Assembly: GCA_036873135.1 (NCBI GenBank)
Contig: JAPTYO010000008.1
Location: 29,724,761-29,788,760 of the forward strand
DNA length: 64,000 nucleotides
Direction: 5' to 3'
From: Clarkia xantiana subsp. parviflora
Lineage: Eukaryota; Streptophyta; Magnoliopsida; Myrtales; Onagraceae
In this document: positions 33,079 through 46,170 of the stretch, one piece after another
Layout: each line of letters begins with the position of its first letter
Numbering within the stretch: the stretch's first letter is position 1
Made by a program: the position numbers and the translations under genes
The notes under the pieces: model-generated
Seen by the model: the letters and a program-made list of their open reading frames with translations, nothing else
Told to the model about the DNA's origin: nothing
The model's database searches: none

Positions 33079-36000
33079 ATGGCGACTCATTCACATTACT
33101 ACTGCAAAACCGCCACTCTCCTCATCTTACTTCTTCTCTCTCTAAACTTGCAACTTTCCCTCTCATCACGCCCGTCCTTCGCGTGCAGCCCAAGAAGCGG
33201 ACTCACGAAGGGGCAGCGTTTCTGCCGGACCAACCTGCCGATTCACGTAAGGGTTCAGGACCTGATCGGAAGGCTGACGTTGCAGGAGAAGGTGAGATTG
33301 CTGGTGAATAATGCAGCGGCGGTGCCGAGGTTGGGGATCGGAGGGTATGAGTGGTGGTCGGAGGCACTGCATGGGGTCTCTAATGTGGGACCCGGTACTA
33401 AGTTTGGTGGGGCCTTCCCCGCCGCCACCAGCTTCCCTCAGGTCATAACCGCCGCCGCCTCTTTCAATGCTTCTTTGTGGCAAGACATCGGACAGGTTAG
33501 TAATTACTAACTAACTCCATCTTTTTTACTGCTCCTCTTTTTTATTTTTAAAGTTGAGTAATGCTTAAAATATCCAACTTGGTCTTTTTAATCTTGATGA
33601 TTGATATTATAAATCCACGACTTGACAAATAATAAGAATGTTAAAGGAAAAGCCAACAACAGTCTGACTCTCAACTCTAAAACCGTGACTTTTCATTTTT
33701 ACTTTAAACATATTCTTATCTACTATATTTTTTTAAAGAAAGTTTTAATTCATTTTTTAAATATTACTTAAAAAAACAATAATACAATTATAAGAGGTAC
33801 ACTGGTAAAAATTATATATACAAATAGTGATTTTAATATGAAATTTTGTTATTGATCAACCAGTGGTTTGTCCCCAAAAGGAGAAGATAGCTAAGTAAGA
33901 TGATGCAATAATTATACACGGACTCAGAGTCGAGCAATAATAATTCTTTTTAAAATAATTATTTGTGATTAAATTATATATAGCAATGAGTAAAAGCAAT
34001 GTAATTTCCTCCTAATGTGATATATTGATTATTCTTTTTCATAATTATTATAACTTGTAAAGTAGATAGTGGATGTCACATGGTGCCACATATATAGCAA
34101 GCATGGATTTTGAGATGGAAAGTTCGATGTTCAGTAGTATATCAACTGAAAGGGAAACCATGCCTTGCAACTTGTTCTACACATTCTTGTGCAGTAGGAC
34201 CAGTACCTTCTTGCAAGTTGGTTATGCATTCTTGTTCTCTACCAACAAATTTATTCGATTTTTATTTCTACCACAAATACAATTCTTAAATGGATATGAA
34301 CATGATGAATATTCTAACTTTTTGTTGTTGTTGTTGATGGCCCAACATGTTTGCGGAAAACCTGTTATTAATATAGTTTTACTAGTCAATTCACCAATAT
34401 TTAGCACAAAACTTCTATTATTTATTTATACATACAAGATTATTAACCCACATTTTTTTATGAAAAATATTTTTTAAATTAAAATCTATACTAACATGCA
34501 TATCGGTAGAACACTCTTTATATTTAACTAGTTATTAACGCGTGGCATCGATCGTTTAAATTTCAATATATATAATCTATCTTAAGTTTACTAATATTTA
34601 TAATTAATCAAAGTAAAATATGGGCAAGTTGATTCGTTGTGAGAAACGAATCTATGTGATAGAGAATAACGACATAACGTAATTCAAAACATGAGAAAGA
34701 GAAGAGGATAATTAAGTAAAAAAATTAACTAATGTCTTCAGTTACGGTACTAAGTTAGCCTTATAGTTAGATATATAAATGAGTTGGGTCGAGCATTACG
34801 TTGGTCATTATCGACTCAATTGTATCTAACTCATCAACTTGAGGTGTCAAGAATGTAAACTTGTTCTTAACTACTTAAAGTCATCAATGGACAAATTTGA
34901 CATATACAAACATAATTATATACAATATCACAATACAAACAAAATTTGATTTAACAATAAAGATAAAATTAAATCACAAAATATAAAGTTTAGACTTGTA
35001 TTTACAAAAATATTTAGTTAACATTAATTAGGTTGTACACAATGTGATTGGATTAACAAATAGAAGAACTAAATTAATAGTTTGAGTCCATAAATATTGG
35101 ACGATGAGTAAAATGTTATTTGTACGAGGTCAAACTTCAAGAACCACATTTCACCCATATTTTGACTTGTTATATATATAATTTGGTAAGTGGCTGATCT
35201 ATGTGATAGAAAAATCTCAACAGCCGGAACATATATCACTCGATCTATATAATTCGTTGAATAAATTTTTTTTACACGTATCCGAAATTTGAACGGAATG
35301 AGTATGATAGGGCTGACTTAATTTGATATGAATATTTAATTGTAAGTTAACTATAATTAGTATGACATGCCGGCTAAGCGACTTTAAAAGATGTCTATTA
35401 GGGGTGAGGACCTAACACAAATAATATATTGGTATATAGATTTTACATAAAAAATCCTTCAATAAATTAGACTACTGTAGAATAATTTATGATTATTTAA
35501 TTATAACATTTAAAATGAGATATTATTATTGTAAATAAAAATAACTAAACATATCTATAACTATCAAATTAATAAAACCATCCACTGTACCATGGTATAA
35601 AAGTAATTTTGCATCTAGGTTAGAAATTCTAAAATTAAATTTAAACCAAAAAATTCATTGGTTTGGCTCATGTTATTGTATAATTATATTTCTTTAGTTT
35701 TAATTAAATAGGATAATGACATGTACTTGCAATTCTAAAAGTGTAAAATCAATTATAGAGTTTTTACGTAGCTAGATAGATGATCCATACAATGCTTAAG
35801 TTTGTATTGTTTAGAAACGTTGTACAACCAGCAATTTAGGGTCATAAAACACACCATACAAATTGATGTAAATAAATTTGTAGTATAAGTAAGAATAAAA
35901 CGTATATGTTATATTAATTTAAATAAAATTTGGGGACAAATGTAAATTAATAACTGTTAGGATAGTATAAAAGCTATAATTTAAGTAAACACTAACGCAG

Positions 36001-38553
36001 AAACATACTGTATGGATTGTATAATTTGAAAAAGCCTACTATAAGCGGACAAGAATCTTATACTAGAAAACAGAACATGGAGAAAAATCAAATAAATAGC
36101 TTGTAAGATAAGTTAATTAAGCAGCACGCGAGCTCCCCAAAAGTATATTTTATTTACCTAAAAAACACGATCTATATCTCCCTCCCCCTTAATGCCTGTC
36201 TGTCTGTCTATCCACTATACTATATTACTATGTATGTAAAAAAATAAACAAGGTAACTAAGTAGAGAGACTAAATATTGTTTCTGAATTATTATATTTTT
36301 CTTCAAACAAGCAAATATATTACTCTTAATCTTATATCAGCGAAGTTTATTTACGCTTGCTTACATTAATGAAAGTCAGGTTGTTTCTGATGAGGCGCGA
36401 GCAATGTACAACGGGGGAACGGCGGGTTTAACATATTGGAGCCCCAACGTGAACATCTTCAGGGACCCGCGGTGGGGAAGGGGTCAGGAGACTCCCGGAG
36501 AGGACCCCGTTTTGGCCGCTAAATATGCCGCCAGCTACGTTAGGGGTCTCCAGGGTAATGCACAAGGTAATCGCTTGAAGGTTGCTGCTTGCTGCAAGCA
36601 CTACACTGCGTACGATCTCGATAACTGGAATGGCGTCGACCGATACCATTTCAACGCCCGGGTAAGTGCCCCCATTTCATTATCGTACCCCTCCCCCGGT
36701 TTTATGAGAAATCTAAGTCATAATAATTTTTGGAAATATTGCAGGTTAGCAAGCAGGACCTTGAAGATACATACGATGTTCCATTCAAGTCCTGTGTGGT
36801 GGAGGGGAAAGTAGCGAGCGTTATGTGCTCCTATAACCAAGTCAACGGGGTCCCCACTTGCGCCGACCCCAACCTTCTCAAGAACACCATTCGAGGCGAA
36901 TGGCATCTCAACGGTTACATAGTCTCTGATTGTGACTCGGTCGGGGTTTTATACGATACTCAGCACTACACAGCAACACCAGAGGATGCAGCTGCAGCCA
37001 CCATTAACGCAGGCCTGGATTTGGATTGCGGACCCTTCTTGGCAGTCCACACGGAGGCGGCCATCAGGAAAGGCAAAGTGTCCGAGGCAACAGTCAACCA
37101 GGCATTGGCAAATACAATAACTGTGCAGATGAGGCTTGGGATGTTCGATGGTGAGCCGTCGGCTCAACCATATGGGAACCTGGGTCCACAAGATGTGTGC
37201 ACCCCACCACACCAGCAGTTAGCCCTCGAGGCGGCCCATCAGGGTATTGTTCTGCTTCACAATCATGGTACGGCTTTGCCTCTATCCACAACCCACCATC
37301 GGACTGTGGCAGTTATAGGGCCCAACTCTGATGCCACTGTCACTATGATTGGCAACTATGCAGGTAGGTAGTAATGCACATGAACCTACTACCACACCTA
37401 TGTGGGTTTGTTTCATTTCTCACTCATACCTTCATCTCTCTCTAATGGCAGGAGTTGCTTGTGGGTACACCAGTCCTCTACAAGGACTGAGGAGATACAC
37501 CCGGACCATCCACCAAGCCGGCTGTTCAAACGTGGCTTGCAGCAACACTCAGTTGTTCGCAGCAGCTGAGGGTGCGGCTCGACAAGCCGATGCCACCGTG
37601 CTGGTAGTGGGGCTCGACCAATCAATAGAGGCAGAGTTTAGAGACCGTAGAGGTCTCCTCTTACCTGGACACCAGCAGGAGCTTGTTTCCAGAGTGGCTA
37701 TGGCTTCCAAGGGACCCACCATTCTGGTCCTGATGTCTGGAGGTCCCATTGATCTGACTTTCGCAAAGAATGACCCGCGAGTCTCTGCCATTGTGTGGGC
37801 CGGGTATCCTGGTCAGGCCGGCGGGCAAGCACTGGCTGATGTGTTATTTGGAAAGATCAACCCAGGTAAGGATGGATAATGCTAAAGAGACCTGACCAAC
37901 AACTTTCTCTCTTTTTACTTCTCAACAGAATTCCACCTTATGAGCATTTATTTTCAGGGGGGAAATTGCCAATGACATGGTATCCACAAGACTATGTAGC
38001 CAAGGTCCCTATGACAAATATGAACATGAGAGCTAACACAAGAGGGTACCCAGGTCGGACCTACCGTTTCTACAAGGGTCCAGTCGTGTACCCCTTTGGC
38101 TATGGTCTGAGCTACTCAACCTACTCTCAGTCACTAGTCAGAGCCCCAGAACATGTCTCAGTGCCCCTTGCAACTACCTTAAAGAACACAACCCTACTCA
38201 CAAGAAACTCCCTCCGGCTCGCTCATCTAGATTGCGGGATCCCCTCGTTCAAAATCCATGTCAATGTCAAGAACACGGGGTCGATGGACGGGACCCACAC
38301 ACTGCTCGTGTTCTCAACTCCACCTGCTGGGGAGTGGTCGGTGACTAAGCAACTGGTTGGGTTTGAGAGGGTTCATGTGGCTGCAGGTTCAGAAAGGCAA
38401 GTCGGGGTGGAGATCCATGCATGCAAGCACTTGAGCGTGGCAGATCAGTTCGGAATTCGAAGGGTTCCTATGGGTGAGCACCAACTTCACATTGGTGACA
38501 GCCTCAAGTATTCAGTCACACTGAAAGCAAGCTTTGAGGAGACCAGAATTTAA
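33079..38553 (+). CDS. BXL1: Beta-D-xylosidase / alpha-L-arabinofuranosidase, GH3 (BXL1 type), 5 exons
   Basis: Exons 33079-33495, 36380-36661, 36745-37363, 37452-37865 and 37958-38553 give 775 residues, the normal plant BXL length. A signal peptide of about 29 residues ([11 protein letters not shown]) directs it to the apoplast. The GH3 N-terminal domain spans about 50-380: [11 protein letters not shown], then [33 protein letters not shown] and [19 protein letters not shown] supplies the nucleophile Asp (about residue 295). The GH3 C-terminal domain has [13 protein letters not shown] with the probable acid/base Glu (about 501), and the C-terminal fibronectin-like domain has [13 protein letters not shown] and [10 protein letters not shown]. 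Known role: trimming xylosyl and arabinosyl residues from xylan and arabinan during secondary-wall formation and in seed-coat mucilage. Intron 1 is 2884 bp, far longer than the others (83-92 bp). Assignment to BXL1 rather than a close paralogue is tentative. Confidence 0.93.
33496..36379 (+). other. Long first intron of the xylosidase gene
   Basis: Donor CAG|GTTAGT and acceptor AGTCAG|GTT, phase 0. The interior is AT-rich with no recognisable transposon ends. One short open frame (34073-34477) has no family resemblance and is not supported as a gene. Confidence 0.75.
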
Positions 38554-38866
38554 GTAGTGTCCTAAGGTTTGGTTTAGCGAATAATTTGGAAAGTGATTAT
38601 TAGCTATATCCACGAAGGTGGAAATTAAATTAGCAGATTAAAGTTGCAACAATGAGTAACACGTAGGTCAAGAGTAATACCATATGCCGAATAAGTCTTA
38701 AGATGTATTTAGCATACGGACCTCAAGAGCTCAGCCTCAACATGCTATATAGCTACATGCTGGTTTCATAATCGAAGTATTAAGAGAATTTGGATCAATT
38801 ATCTATAAGTAGATTATAAACATATCCATATATGTAGAAGATTACAAAGAAAAGACGGACCTTCGA
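38554..38866. other. Shared 3' flank of two convergent genes
   Basis: Only 313 bp separate the stop codon of the xylosidase gene (+) from that of the APC15-like gene (-), so their 3' untranslated regions probably abut or overlap. Confidence 0.6.
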
Positions 38867-40508
38867 TCAAACCACTTCCTGCTCGAATTCATCGCCCTCA
38901 GATTCCTCAGCATTGTCAGCATCATCATCGTCAGCATCATTGTCGTAGTCTTCTTTGTCAATATCAGCTGTAGTTTTCCCAATCATGACCAGGTTGCTAT
39001 TGAACTTTTTGATCTCATTCAACTGCAACATTCATAGAAAAAATCGGGTATGTCCATTATTGGTCATGGCAAAGTAATTGAAATTGCAGTGGCAACATGA
39101 CTTCCCAAACAGATAAAATTCTTAGTAACAGAGTCCAAATTTATAACAAACTCAATATTCTCTAAGCAACGCTGTGCAGAAGAAAATAAAAAATCTATAT
39201 AACGAGGAAAGGCAACCAGAACCAAATGTGGGAAATTGACCACTGATGTTGAAACCAAATACTCTTAGCAATCAGAAAGAGAAAGAAGTGTTAAAGTTGA
39301 CACGTATAAATATGAATCTCTCTTCCTATGAAATCGTAAAATGTCCAAGCATCCAATATCACATTTAGGATAAAATACTTGATTTGCATTATCATAATTA
39401 AAAATTCACATTTTCTGATCACGTGATGTTGTATAACTTATTCATCTTCATGTGTAAGTCAAGATTTCTGAGCATTGCAAACATAATTCTTCCGTGTATG
39501 AGCATCGGTCACCTTACAGAAAAATGGTATTACATGTGCCCTAAAAGCATATTCAGATGACCTTTACTCCCCACGACAAATACAAGCAAACCTATATAGC
39601 ATGTAATGGCAGCCCCAAGAAGGAATGAACTACATCTTTTGACGTGTTCCCATCCATTCCTTAATATATCCAACTCTATAGGCACCAAAGCGGAAATGAA
39701 TAAAGACTAACGTACCATATGAAATGTGAAGTCACATTTTCTAACCTCCATCGCACAATTTCAGGAACTTACTTAACATTGGCACTTAGAATGGAAGACA
39801 ATGGAATTGAATAGCCACACAAAACATAAATCAAATTCATCTATTGAAACTTCGTTTCTACACAATGCCATCATACAAAGTTCAACCTTGGCATCAGGTT
39901 TAACTAGGTCTTCTGATGCCATGTTTGTCACATGTTGAACCTAGTATGATCACCTAACTGAGGCAAATGAACGAATAGACTCTAATTGTCATGAAAAATC
40001 TTAGCTGTTCAAGAGATAAAAAACAAAGCCAATTTCCTCAGCGAACTATACCAACAAATGCTAATTCACTTAGCCCGAATCAAGATATTCATTCCTGATA
40101 GACTCAAAGTATTCTATCTAGATATACTTAGTAGCTCATGACTGTTCATAAGTTCAGCCCACCTCTTCTGGTTTTTTATTCACAATCCAAATGTTCTAAT
40201 AAGGAAATCTACCTACAGATGTATACAGCATGACCACTATCCATTTCATCATTACAAAAGGTAGTAGCATGTTTGTAAAATTTATCTTATCAAGTTAGAA
40301 TAAATATAACCTGAAAATAATTAGGGCAAGTTCTAGTGCAGATAATCCACCAGATTTCAATAGATGATAAGTTACTCGATAATACCTTTTCTTCGAAGTC
40401 GGACTCCTCCATTGCGAGTAAAAGATCATCGTTCAGGGGCTGCGGGCACTGTGATGGCAGCAAGAAAGAAGACGGAATGATCTTGGTGTAGGACGGAAAC
40501 TGCAGCAT
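38867..40508 (-). CDS. APC15: Anaphase-promoting complex subunit 15-like protein, 2 exons
   Basis: Minus strand, exons 40508-40386 and 39022-38867, separated by a 1363-bp GT-AG intron, giving 92 residues. The N-terminal part (MLQFPSYTKIIPSSFLLPSQ) corresponds to the conserved start of APC15/Mnd2. The second exon has NSNLVMIGKT, matching the NLVPIGKP-type motif of animal APC15, then a very acidic tail of Asp/Glu (ADDDDADNAEESEGDEFEQE), also typical. Known role: a small APC/C platform subunit that promotes mitotic-checkpoint-complex turnover and Cdc20 ubiquitination, in the nucleus. An in-frame upstream ATG at 40643 exists, but the conserved part begins at 40508. A small extra exon inside the long intron cannot be excluded. 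Confidence 0.82.
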
Positions 40509-41671
40509 CCTTAATTCCTGATGAAAAGACACAAGTAGAAGATGAAGAAGCTCTCTTCTCCGCACCAATTTCTGTTTGAAGTAGAAAGAAGAATCGAATT
40601 TGAAGAAGAAGCTACACGGTCTTTTACTGGGCCGTCCGTCCACAATTGGGCTGGACTTTTTTTTCCCCCTTTTTAGAGTATAGTTTTACCCCCTTCTCTT
40701 ACTTCTTTAATCTTTAGTCCCTGCGTTTATTTTTATCTTCTTCCTAACAAGGTACCAATTTATTTTTTTTAAATATTTGAAATTCGAATAATAATTTATA
40801 ATTAGATTAAAGTTTAGGCAACGGTTTGGTTATTAACTCTTACCATTATATTGGTTTGCTTCTCAAACGACATAATATGTGGCGTATTGTTAAAACACTT
40901 TTTAAAGTCCAAACATTTTTGCTACTCTCGCCTTTTTTGTCAGATAAAATAAAATACCAACTAAGCATATATATTAGTATATATAGCGCTTATATTTATT
41001 TAATTATCTTTGTTCCCACCGGGTGTCTTAGGGACCTTGTTAGACAGGCAACACCCTCAAGTAGTAGCATACTTACTATGTACTTAAAATAATTATTATT
41101 TGTACCGGGTTAAGACGTAAGGGTGAAATAGTTTTGTTTTTTTTTGCACTCTATTTAGACAATTTAACCACCCTATATAGTTAATTATATTATTATAACG
41201 TGACCTTATTAAGATTAAGGAAGTCTCTACTGAAGTCCATTCTTGTAAAAGAAGAATGCGGGGATTTTAATTAGGTTAGAATTTTGATCAAGTTGGTGGC
41301 TTGCACGCACACCATTTTAGTAATTCATCTCCTTTCCTCCGTTCCTTCACCAAAAACACTGACCATTATATATTTGCACTGCGTGCTTTTTACTCCATGC
41401 ATGCACTTGGTACGTAAATCGGCCGTTGAATCATAATTGTAAACAGATCCAACGGTCCAACAATCTCGTCGGTAAAACAAAAAGGAAGACCAATTACTAG
41501 ATTGATTCTTTTAAGCGTGGAATTTAACAGCTAATTTGATAGCCTTATTGGGTTATTTATACATGAGAGTGTCACATCAACTAGTGACATGCAAATTATA
41601 AACTATTTCTTCTTCTTCTTCTTCTTCAATAGATCATCATCTCTATGCTAATACTCCTCCAATATTAATTA
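40509..41671. other. Divergent intergenic region between the APC15-like and six-cysteine genes
   Basis: Contains the upstream regions of both genes. A (CTT)n run at about 41607-41626 lies in the probable 5' leader of the plus-strand gene. No further gene is seen. Confidence 0.55.
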
Positions 41672-43889
41672 ATGATGAAGCAAAGGCTGTGTTTCTATTT
41701 TGCTATCTTATTATGTCTCTCCATTCTCTGCAGCTTCAACTTAGGTACATATATATATATATTAGCATGCAGTAGCTATGTATCTATCTAAAATCTCTGT
41801 TTATTAATTTAGTGAAGTAATTACGTACCTCTTTTAATTTGATAAAACGTACCTTAATTGTATTATATTATATTATATATAGGAAAGGCGGCGGAGGGAG
41901 ATGAAACGGGGCTCGGCTACACCGAGGAAGGACCTCAGCAAGGCGAGTACGATGATCCAGCTCAAATTGTGGCCAAAGCCTTGTTGTGCTTCAATGACAA
42001 GTTTGTATGTTCATTTTTTTCACATTACTTAAAAACAAAAGTTTAAAGAGTTTTTTAGAGTTATATATTTGATTAAAGTTGGTTTTTTGTGTTATATTTT
42101 TCTTTTTCTGATTTTTGATGCCATGCGCCTGCTCTTTCTTGACATTTAGTTCACTTGTTAGTTGACAGTTCAGTTTGACCGTTAAGCACCCATGTGCAAA
42201 TTACGTGATTTTCCCCTAAGTTTTATTTTTTGTTCAATTTACTTCCTAATATTTTATCCGGCCACCTCCTGGAGTTGTCCGGCTCCGATTGGTGGTCACC
42301 GGTTGGCTTGAATGGTGGTTGGATGACTTCGAGCGATGACTAGAAGAAGATTGGTTGGTTGGAGAAAAATATTAGGGACTAAATCAAACAAAAATGAAAC
42401 TTATCGGAAAGTCACGTGATTTGTACATGGGTATTTAGCTGTAAAACTTAATGGTCAGCTAACGGATACACTAAAAGTCTACAAAATACAAACTTACGAC
42501 AACAAAAGTCTAAAAAAAAAGTTACGACATTAAAAGCTAACTTTAGTTGCTTTAACCAAAATAAAATTCAAATTCAATCCAAGCCGAATAATAAATATGA
42601 ATATTTTGAGCACAAACTCAATGCATCCTTTTAATCGGTGCTGGGTTGAGTTCTAATGAGAAAAATGTCGTGCAAATTAAGCAGATGTGGTTAGCTAGTT
42701 ATACATAATATAATGTTTGATTTATCATGTGAATTATAATTAATATATGGATGGGGGGAGTTTGTTCAGATCTACAAGAGCTGTGTAGAGTCGTATAGGT
42801 TAGAGCAGAGCGGGGAGCTGCACGTGCCACCGGAGTACACAGATGAGTATTGCACCGGGCCTTGTTTAGAAGAGACCAACTTAGTTCTGAGCTGCGTCCA
42901 CAACATCTTGAACCACTTCACCTTCTACAACCGTGCCACCATCCGCGATGTTCAGGACACCATCCACGCAGGTTGTGGCTACGGCCCCCAACGAGGTAGG
43001 TAGCTAGTATTAAAATCATACATAGATCTTATAATTTATTTATTTATTTTATTAATGTTGTAATCTTAGCTTTATGATTAGGCTAGTAGAATATTGTTTT
43101 GAATCATTAAATTTATTTCATTTCACAAGCAATTATTTGGTCACTAACCCGGGGTTTTGTAAAAACGTTATTTATGTATTAAAATTAATTCAAAAACTGA
43201 TTTTTTTTTCTTCAAATAATTGATTTTTTTTTAACTATATAAGTAAATAATTAAATCTTACTTGAATGGTGTAAACAATAAAATTATGTTATATGCTAAA
43301 ATAAATAATCTCATTTTTCATTATTTTTATGCTGAATTTCTGTTCGAATTATTTGATTAACAGAAAAAAAATTACTAAAATTAACGTTTATGAAGTATTG
43401 AAAAAAATAATATATTTTAAATTATAATATTAGAGGTTTCAAAATATGTGATAACATATAAATAGAAATAAGTGTATTTGTAAACACTAAATAACTATGT
43501 GATGATATAATATTATTGTCAATTTTTACGTGTTTTAGGTTTCACTATATATATCAAAACAATAAGAATTTAAACTTAGATTCTTCTTAGTTAATCTTAC
43601 ATAAAAAAAATCTTAAATTCTTTTAAATTAGTTTTAAAACTTCATATCAGACATATATATCGTTATCGATTTAATTGATTAAAATTATACATTTTTAATT
43701 AATCCATCTGTAATAATAATACTTATTGCTGAAATATCTTTTATACGTGTTTATAATATAGGTCACTTTAACGTGGAGGAGCATATATCAACTTACGGAG
43801 ATGGGGCGAGCAGAGTCAATAAGCAGATGCTTGTGCGTATTGTGGTTTTGGTAATTGGGGCCTGGTTCTTTGTTCGACAATATGTTTGA
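41672..43889 (+). CDS. Secreted six-cysteine plant protein of unknown function with hydrophobic C terminus, 4 exons
   Basis: Exons 41672-41744, 41883-42004, 42770-42995 and 43762-43889 join in frame to 182 residues. Residues 1-24 form a signal peptide (YFAILLCLSILCSF). The mature part has an acidic linker, then a domain with six cysteines at about 60, 70, 93, 97, 107 and 134 (LCFNDKF, CVESYRL, YCTGPCLEE, LSCVHN, AGCGYG). Residues 164-178 (LVRIVVLVIGAWFFV) are hydrophobic and end four residues before the stop, so it is either a tail-anchored membrane protein or GPI-processed. It resembles a plant-specific family annotated only as a domain of unknown function (DUF7731-like, from memory). Intron 2 carries a foldback element. 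All splice sites are canonical and the frame is open, so the gene appears functional. An ATG at 41675 is an equally possible start. Confidence 0.78.
42070..42555. mobile_element. Foldback element inside intron 2 of the six-cysteine gene (family A)
   Basis: TTAGTTGACAGTTCAG and CCCATGTGCAAATTACGTGA on the left correspond to the complements of TGGTCAGCTAACGG and TCACGTGATTTGTACATGGG on the right. TTGTTCAATTTACT and CTAATATTTT are likewise mirrored. The arms are more diverged than in the 32.2 kb copy, so this is an older insertion. The middle (42250-42350) is GC-richer and unrelated between arms. Confidence 0.7.
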
Positions 43890-44164
43890 ACAAACCCACC
43901 AGCACGCCAAACATTACATATGTACGTCATCGTCGTTTGCTGCTATATTTAAACCTATTTGTGAACGCATAATAATTAATCTCCCAAGGGTATAATGGGA
44001 TCCCATATTTGTGTTGTATCTGTTAATTATATGTTACTTTATTTATATGAACATGTAATGAGAGCTGCAATAAGACAGTGATGATGTATCATATGTGATG
44101 TATATGTATCTTATTAATTAATGTTTTGGAATGATTATATTAAGTACAAACCACAAATAATCAT

Positions 44165-44906
44165 CATTTCATTAAAAAAAACGCGACGTGGTATAAGTTG
44201 GATATACGCCTAAACTATCGCAAAGTAGGCTCGGTATTACGATCGTATCGAGCCATATTCGGTTATAATCCGAAACTTTGATACCGGACATCCCGAAACC
44301 CAAGACGCAACCCAAGAGGCTCATCCGAGACCCAAAATACCAAGGCCGAAGACATCCCGAATGGCGAAATCCACTCGGGATACTCCGAGTGGTAAAAACC
44401 ACTCGGAGTACCCGAGCAAGCCGCCCGGTTACCCGAACGGAAGCTCCGCTCGTGTCGGGTTACCCGAGCGGGTATTACTTCTCAGCTAACCCGAGTGGTT
44501 CCCTCGGGGAACCCAAGTGGAACACCCCACTTGGGGTACCCCCTTCTTCCGGGCGAGTACCCCTCGTCCGGATCCCGAACCCCGGCGAAATATCATCCGG
44601 GGCACGCTCGTAGAACCCACTTTGAGACACCTAAACCACGTGGGTCCACCTGTAACCAAACAAAGGTTAAACCCTCCTATCCGAGGTTCATCCTGGTTTT
44701 CACCCATCAAACAGTTACAACCGGAACGGCCTGGAACCGGAGCGGTTCTCAAGAAACTCTATAAATAGAGCTCTTCTATCATCATTAGAAGGTAATGTTG
44801 GCCTCTTTCTAGCTTACGCTTTCTCTCTCTAGCCAATACTCACTTAAGCATCAGAGTGGGCTTACCGGGACCCCCCCCCCCCGGTGCCCCTTTTGCAGGT
44901 ACACGT
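44165..44906 (+). mobile_element. Tat-type LTR fragment (plus orientation)
   Basis: GC-rich with repeated ACCCGAG / CCACTCGG motifs. TATAAATAG lies near 44760 and is followed by CTTAAGCATCAGAGTGGGCT and a 12-base C run, the same R-U5 signature as at 9.5 and 23.5 kb. It is interrupted at 44906 by the LTR that follows. Confidence 0.6.
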
Positions 44907-45641
44907 TGTTGGGATCAACTTGACGTGGCCCGCGGCTCCTGGTAGTGGACTTCGAGGTCTCGCCTTTGATTAATTATTCTAGGTGTTTATATCGACCTCG
45001 TCGGGTGCTTAGTTTCCTTTTGAGTAGTTAGTAGGCGATATCCTGAAAATGGGGTGGGGATTTGGCCCTGATTCCACTCTGAAGCTTAAGTTAGTAGTGG
45101 CATATGAGAGAATACTGTAAAAAGTATATGATAGATCATAAAGTAATGAAAGTGCTTCCCTATTTATAGGGAGAATGTACCGACTTTAAAAGGTGGCTAC
45201 CCTCTTGGAAGGGTTTCTGTCTGGAGTCGGTAGAAGCAGGTGACAAGCAGGTCGTCACCTCACAATTCCTTATGAGTAAGGTTTCCTCATGGCAGCTGAA
45301 GTAGGTGACAAACAGGTCACCACCTCACCATTCCTTAAGAGGAAGGTTTCTTCATGGCGGCTGAAGTAGGTCGCCACATGTCCCTTCTTTAGGAGAAAGG
45401 GTTTCCTCATAGTACTTGGCTGCCGACTCGACTCATACCTTAAGAGGGAGAGTCTTTGAGTGGACTTTTCGCCGCTCTTCGGGCGTTTATCTTGGTCGTC
45501 GACATCCTTTTATATCGGTGTCGACCATTTATCTTTATCTTCTTATTATGAACGTAAGTAGTCGTCGACTTCTCTCTAGGAGTCTCGACTCAGATATTCT
45601 CGACTCCCTGTTAGCTTATCCCCAATAATCGTAGCCCAACA
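44907..45641 (-). repeat. 3' LTR of a Tat-type element (735 bp, minus orientation)
   Basis: On the minus strand it runs TGTTGGGCTACG...TTGATCCCAACA, homologous to the LTR at 28011-28713. A minus-strand TATAAATA lies at 45161-45168. The adjoining CGGGGGCAAG (minus, 45651-45642) is its polypurine tract, so this is the 3' LTR of an element extending rightwards on the minus strand. Confidence 0.78.
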
Positions 45642-46170
45642 CTTGCCCCCGAGACTTGAGTCGTCGGCTTCATTATGAAGAAGATGTCTTAAGTCGAGCA
45701 TCGTTTCCGAGGTCCCCTGGTTGGGTTTACATGCTGTCGGGTTGTAGTCTTGAGCCTTTTGTAAGTTTTCAAGTCGAGGCTGGGGCCCCTTAGTCGAAGC
45801 GTTGATTCGTGCTTTTCACTTTTTGACCATTGGGGGGGATTCAAGGGAGCTCAAAGGTCGCCTATGAGTTTATAACGGTAGCTTCTTTATAACGGTAATT
45901 TTCGCAGTAATTGCGCCAATAGGGAGAGACCTAGGGGAGCTTCCTGGGGAAGATATCTTTGGCGGTGTATTTCCAGTATAAATATTGTGAGTTTACTTTG
46001 GATTTTTTCTCTTGTTCACTCTGGCGAATCAATACATTGCGTTCTTCATCAACCCTAATTTGCCACACACTTGCTCTCCAGAAGATATAATTTTAGTAGG
46101 AGTCGCCACCCCTGGTCCTTCAGATCCTATTCGAGAGGCATAATTTCTTTGATCTCTTTCTCGAACTCCC

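Noticed and set aside
33166..33483. Minus-strand open frame opposite exon 1 of the xylosidase gene
   Set aside because: Shadow of the conserved GH3 coding exon.
34073..34477. 134-codon open frame inside intron 1 of the xylosidase gene
   Set aside because: No family resemblance, AT-rich low-complexity C terminus, and it sits in an intron bounded by good splice sites.
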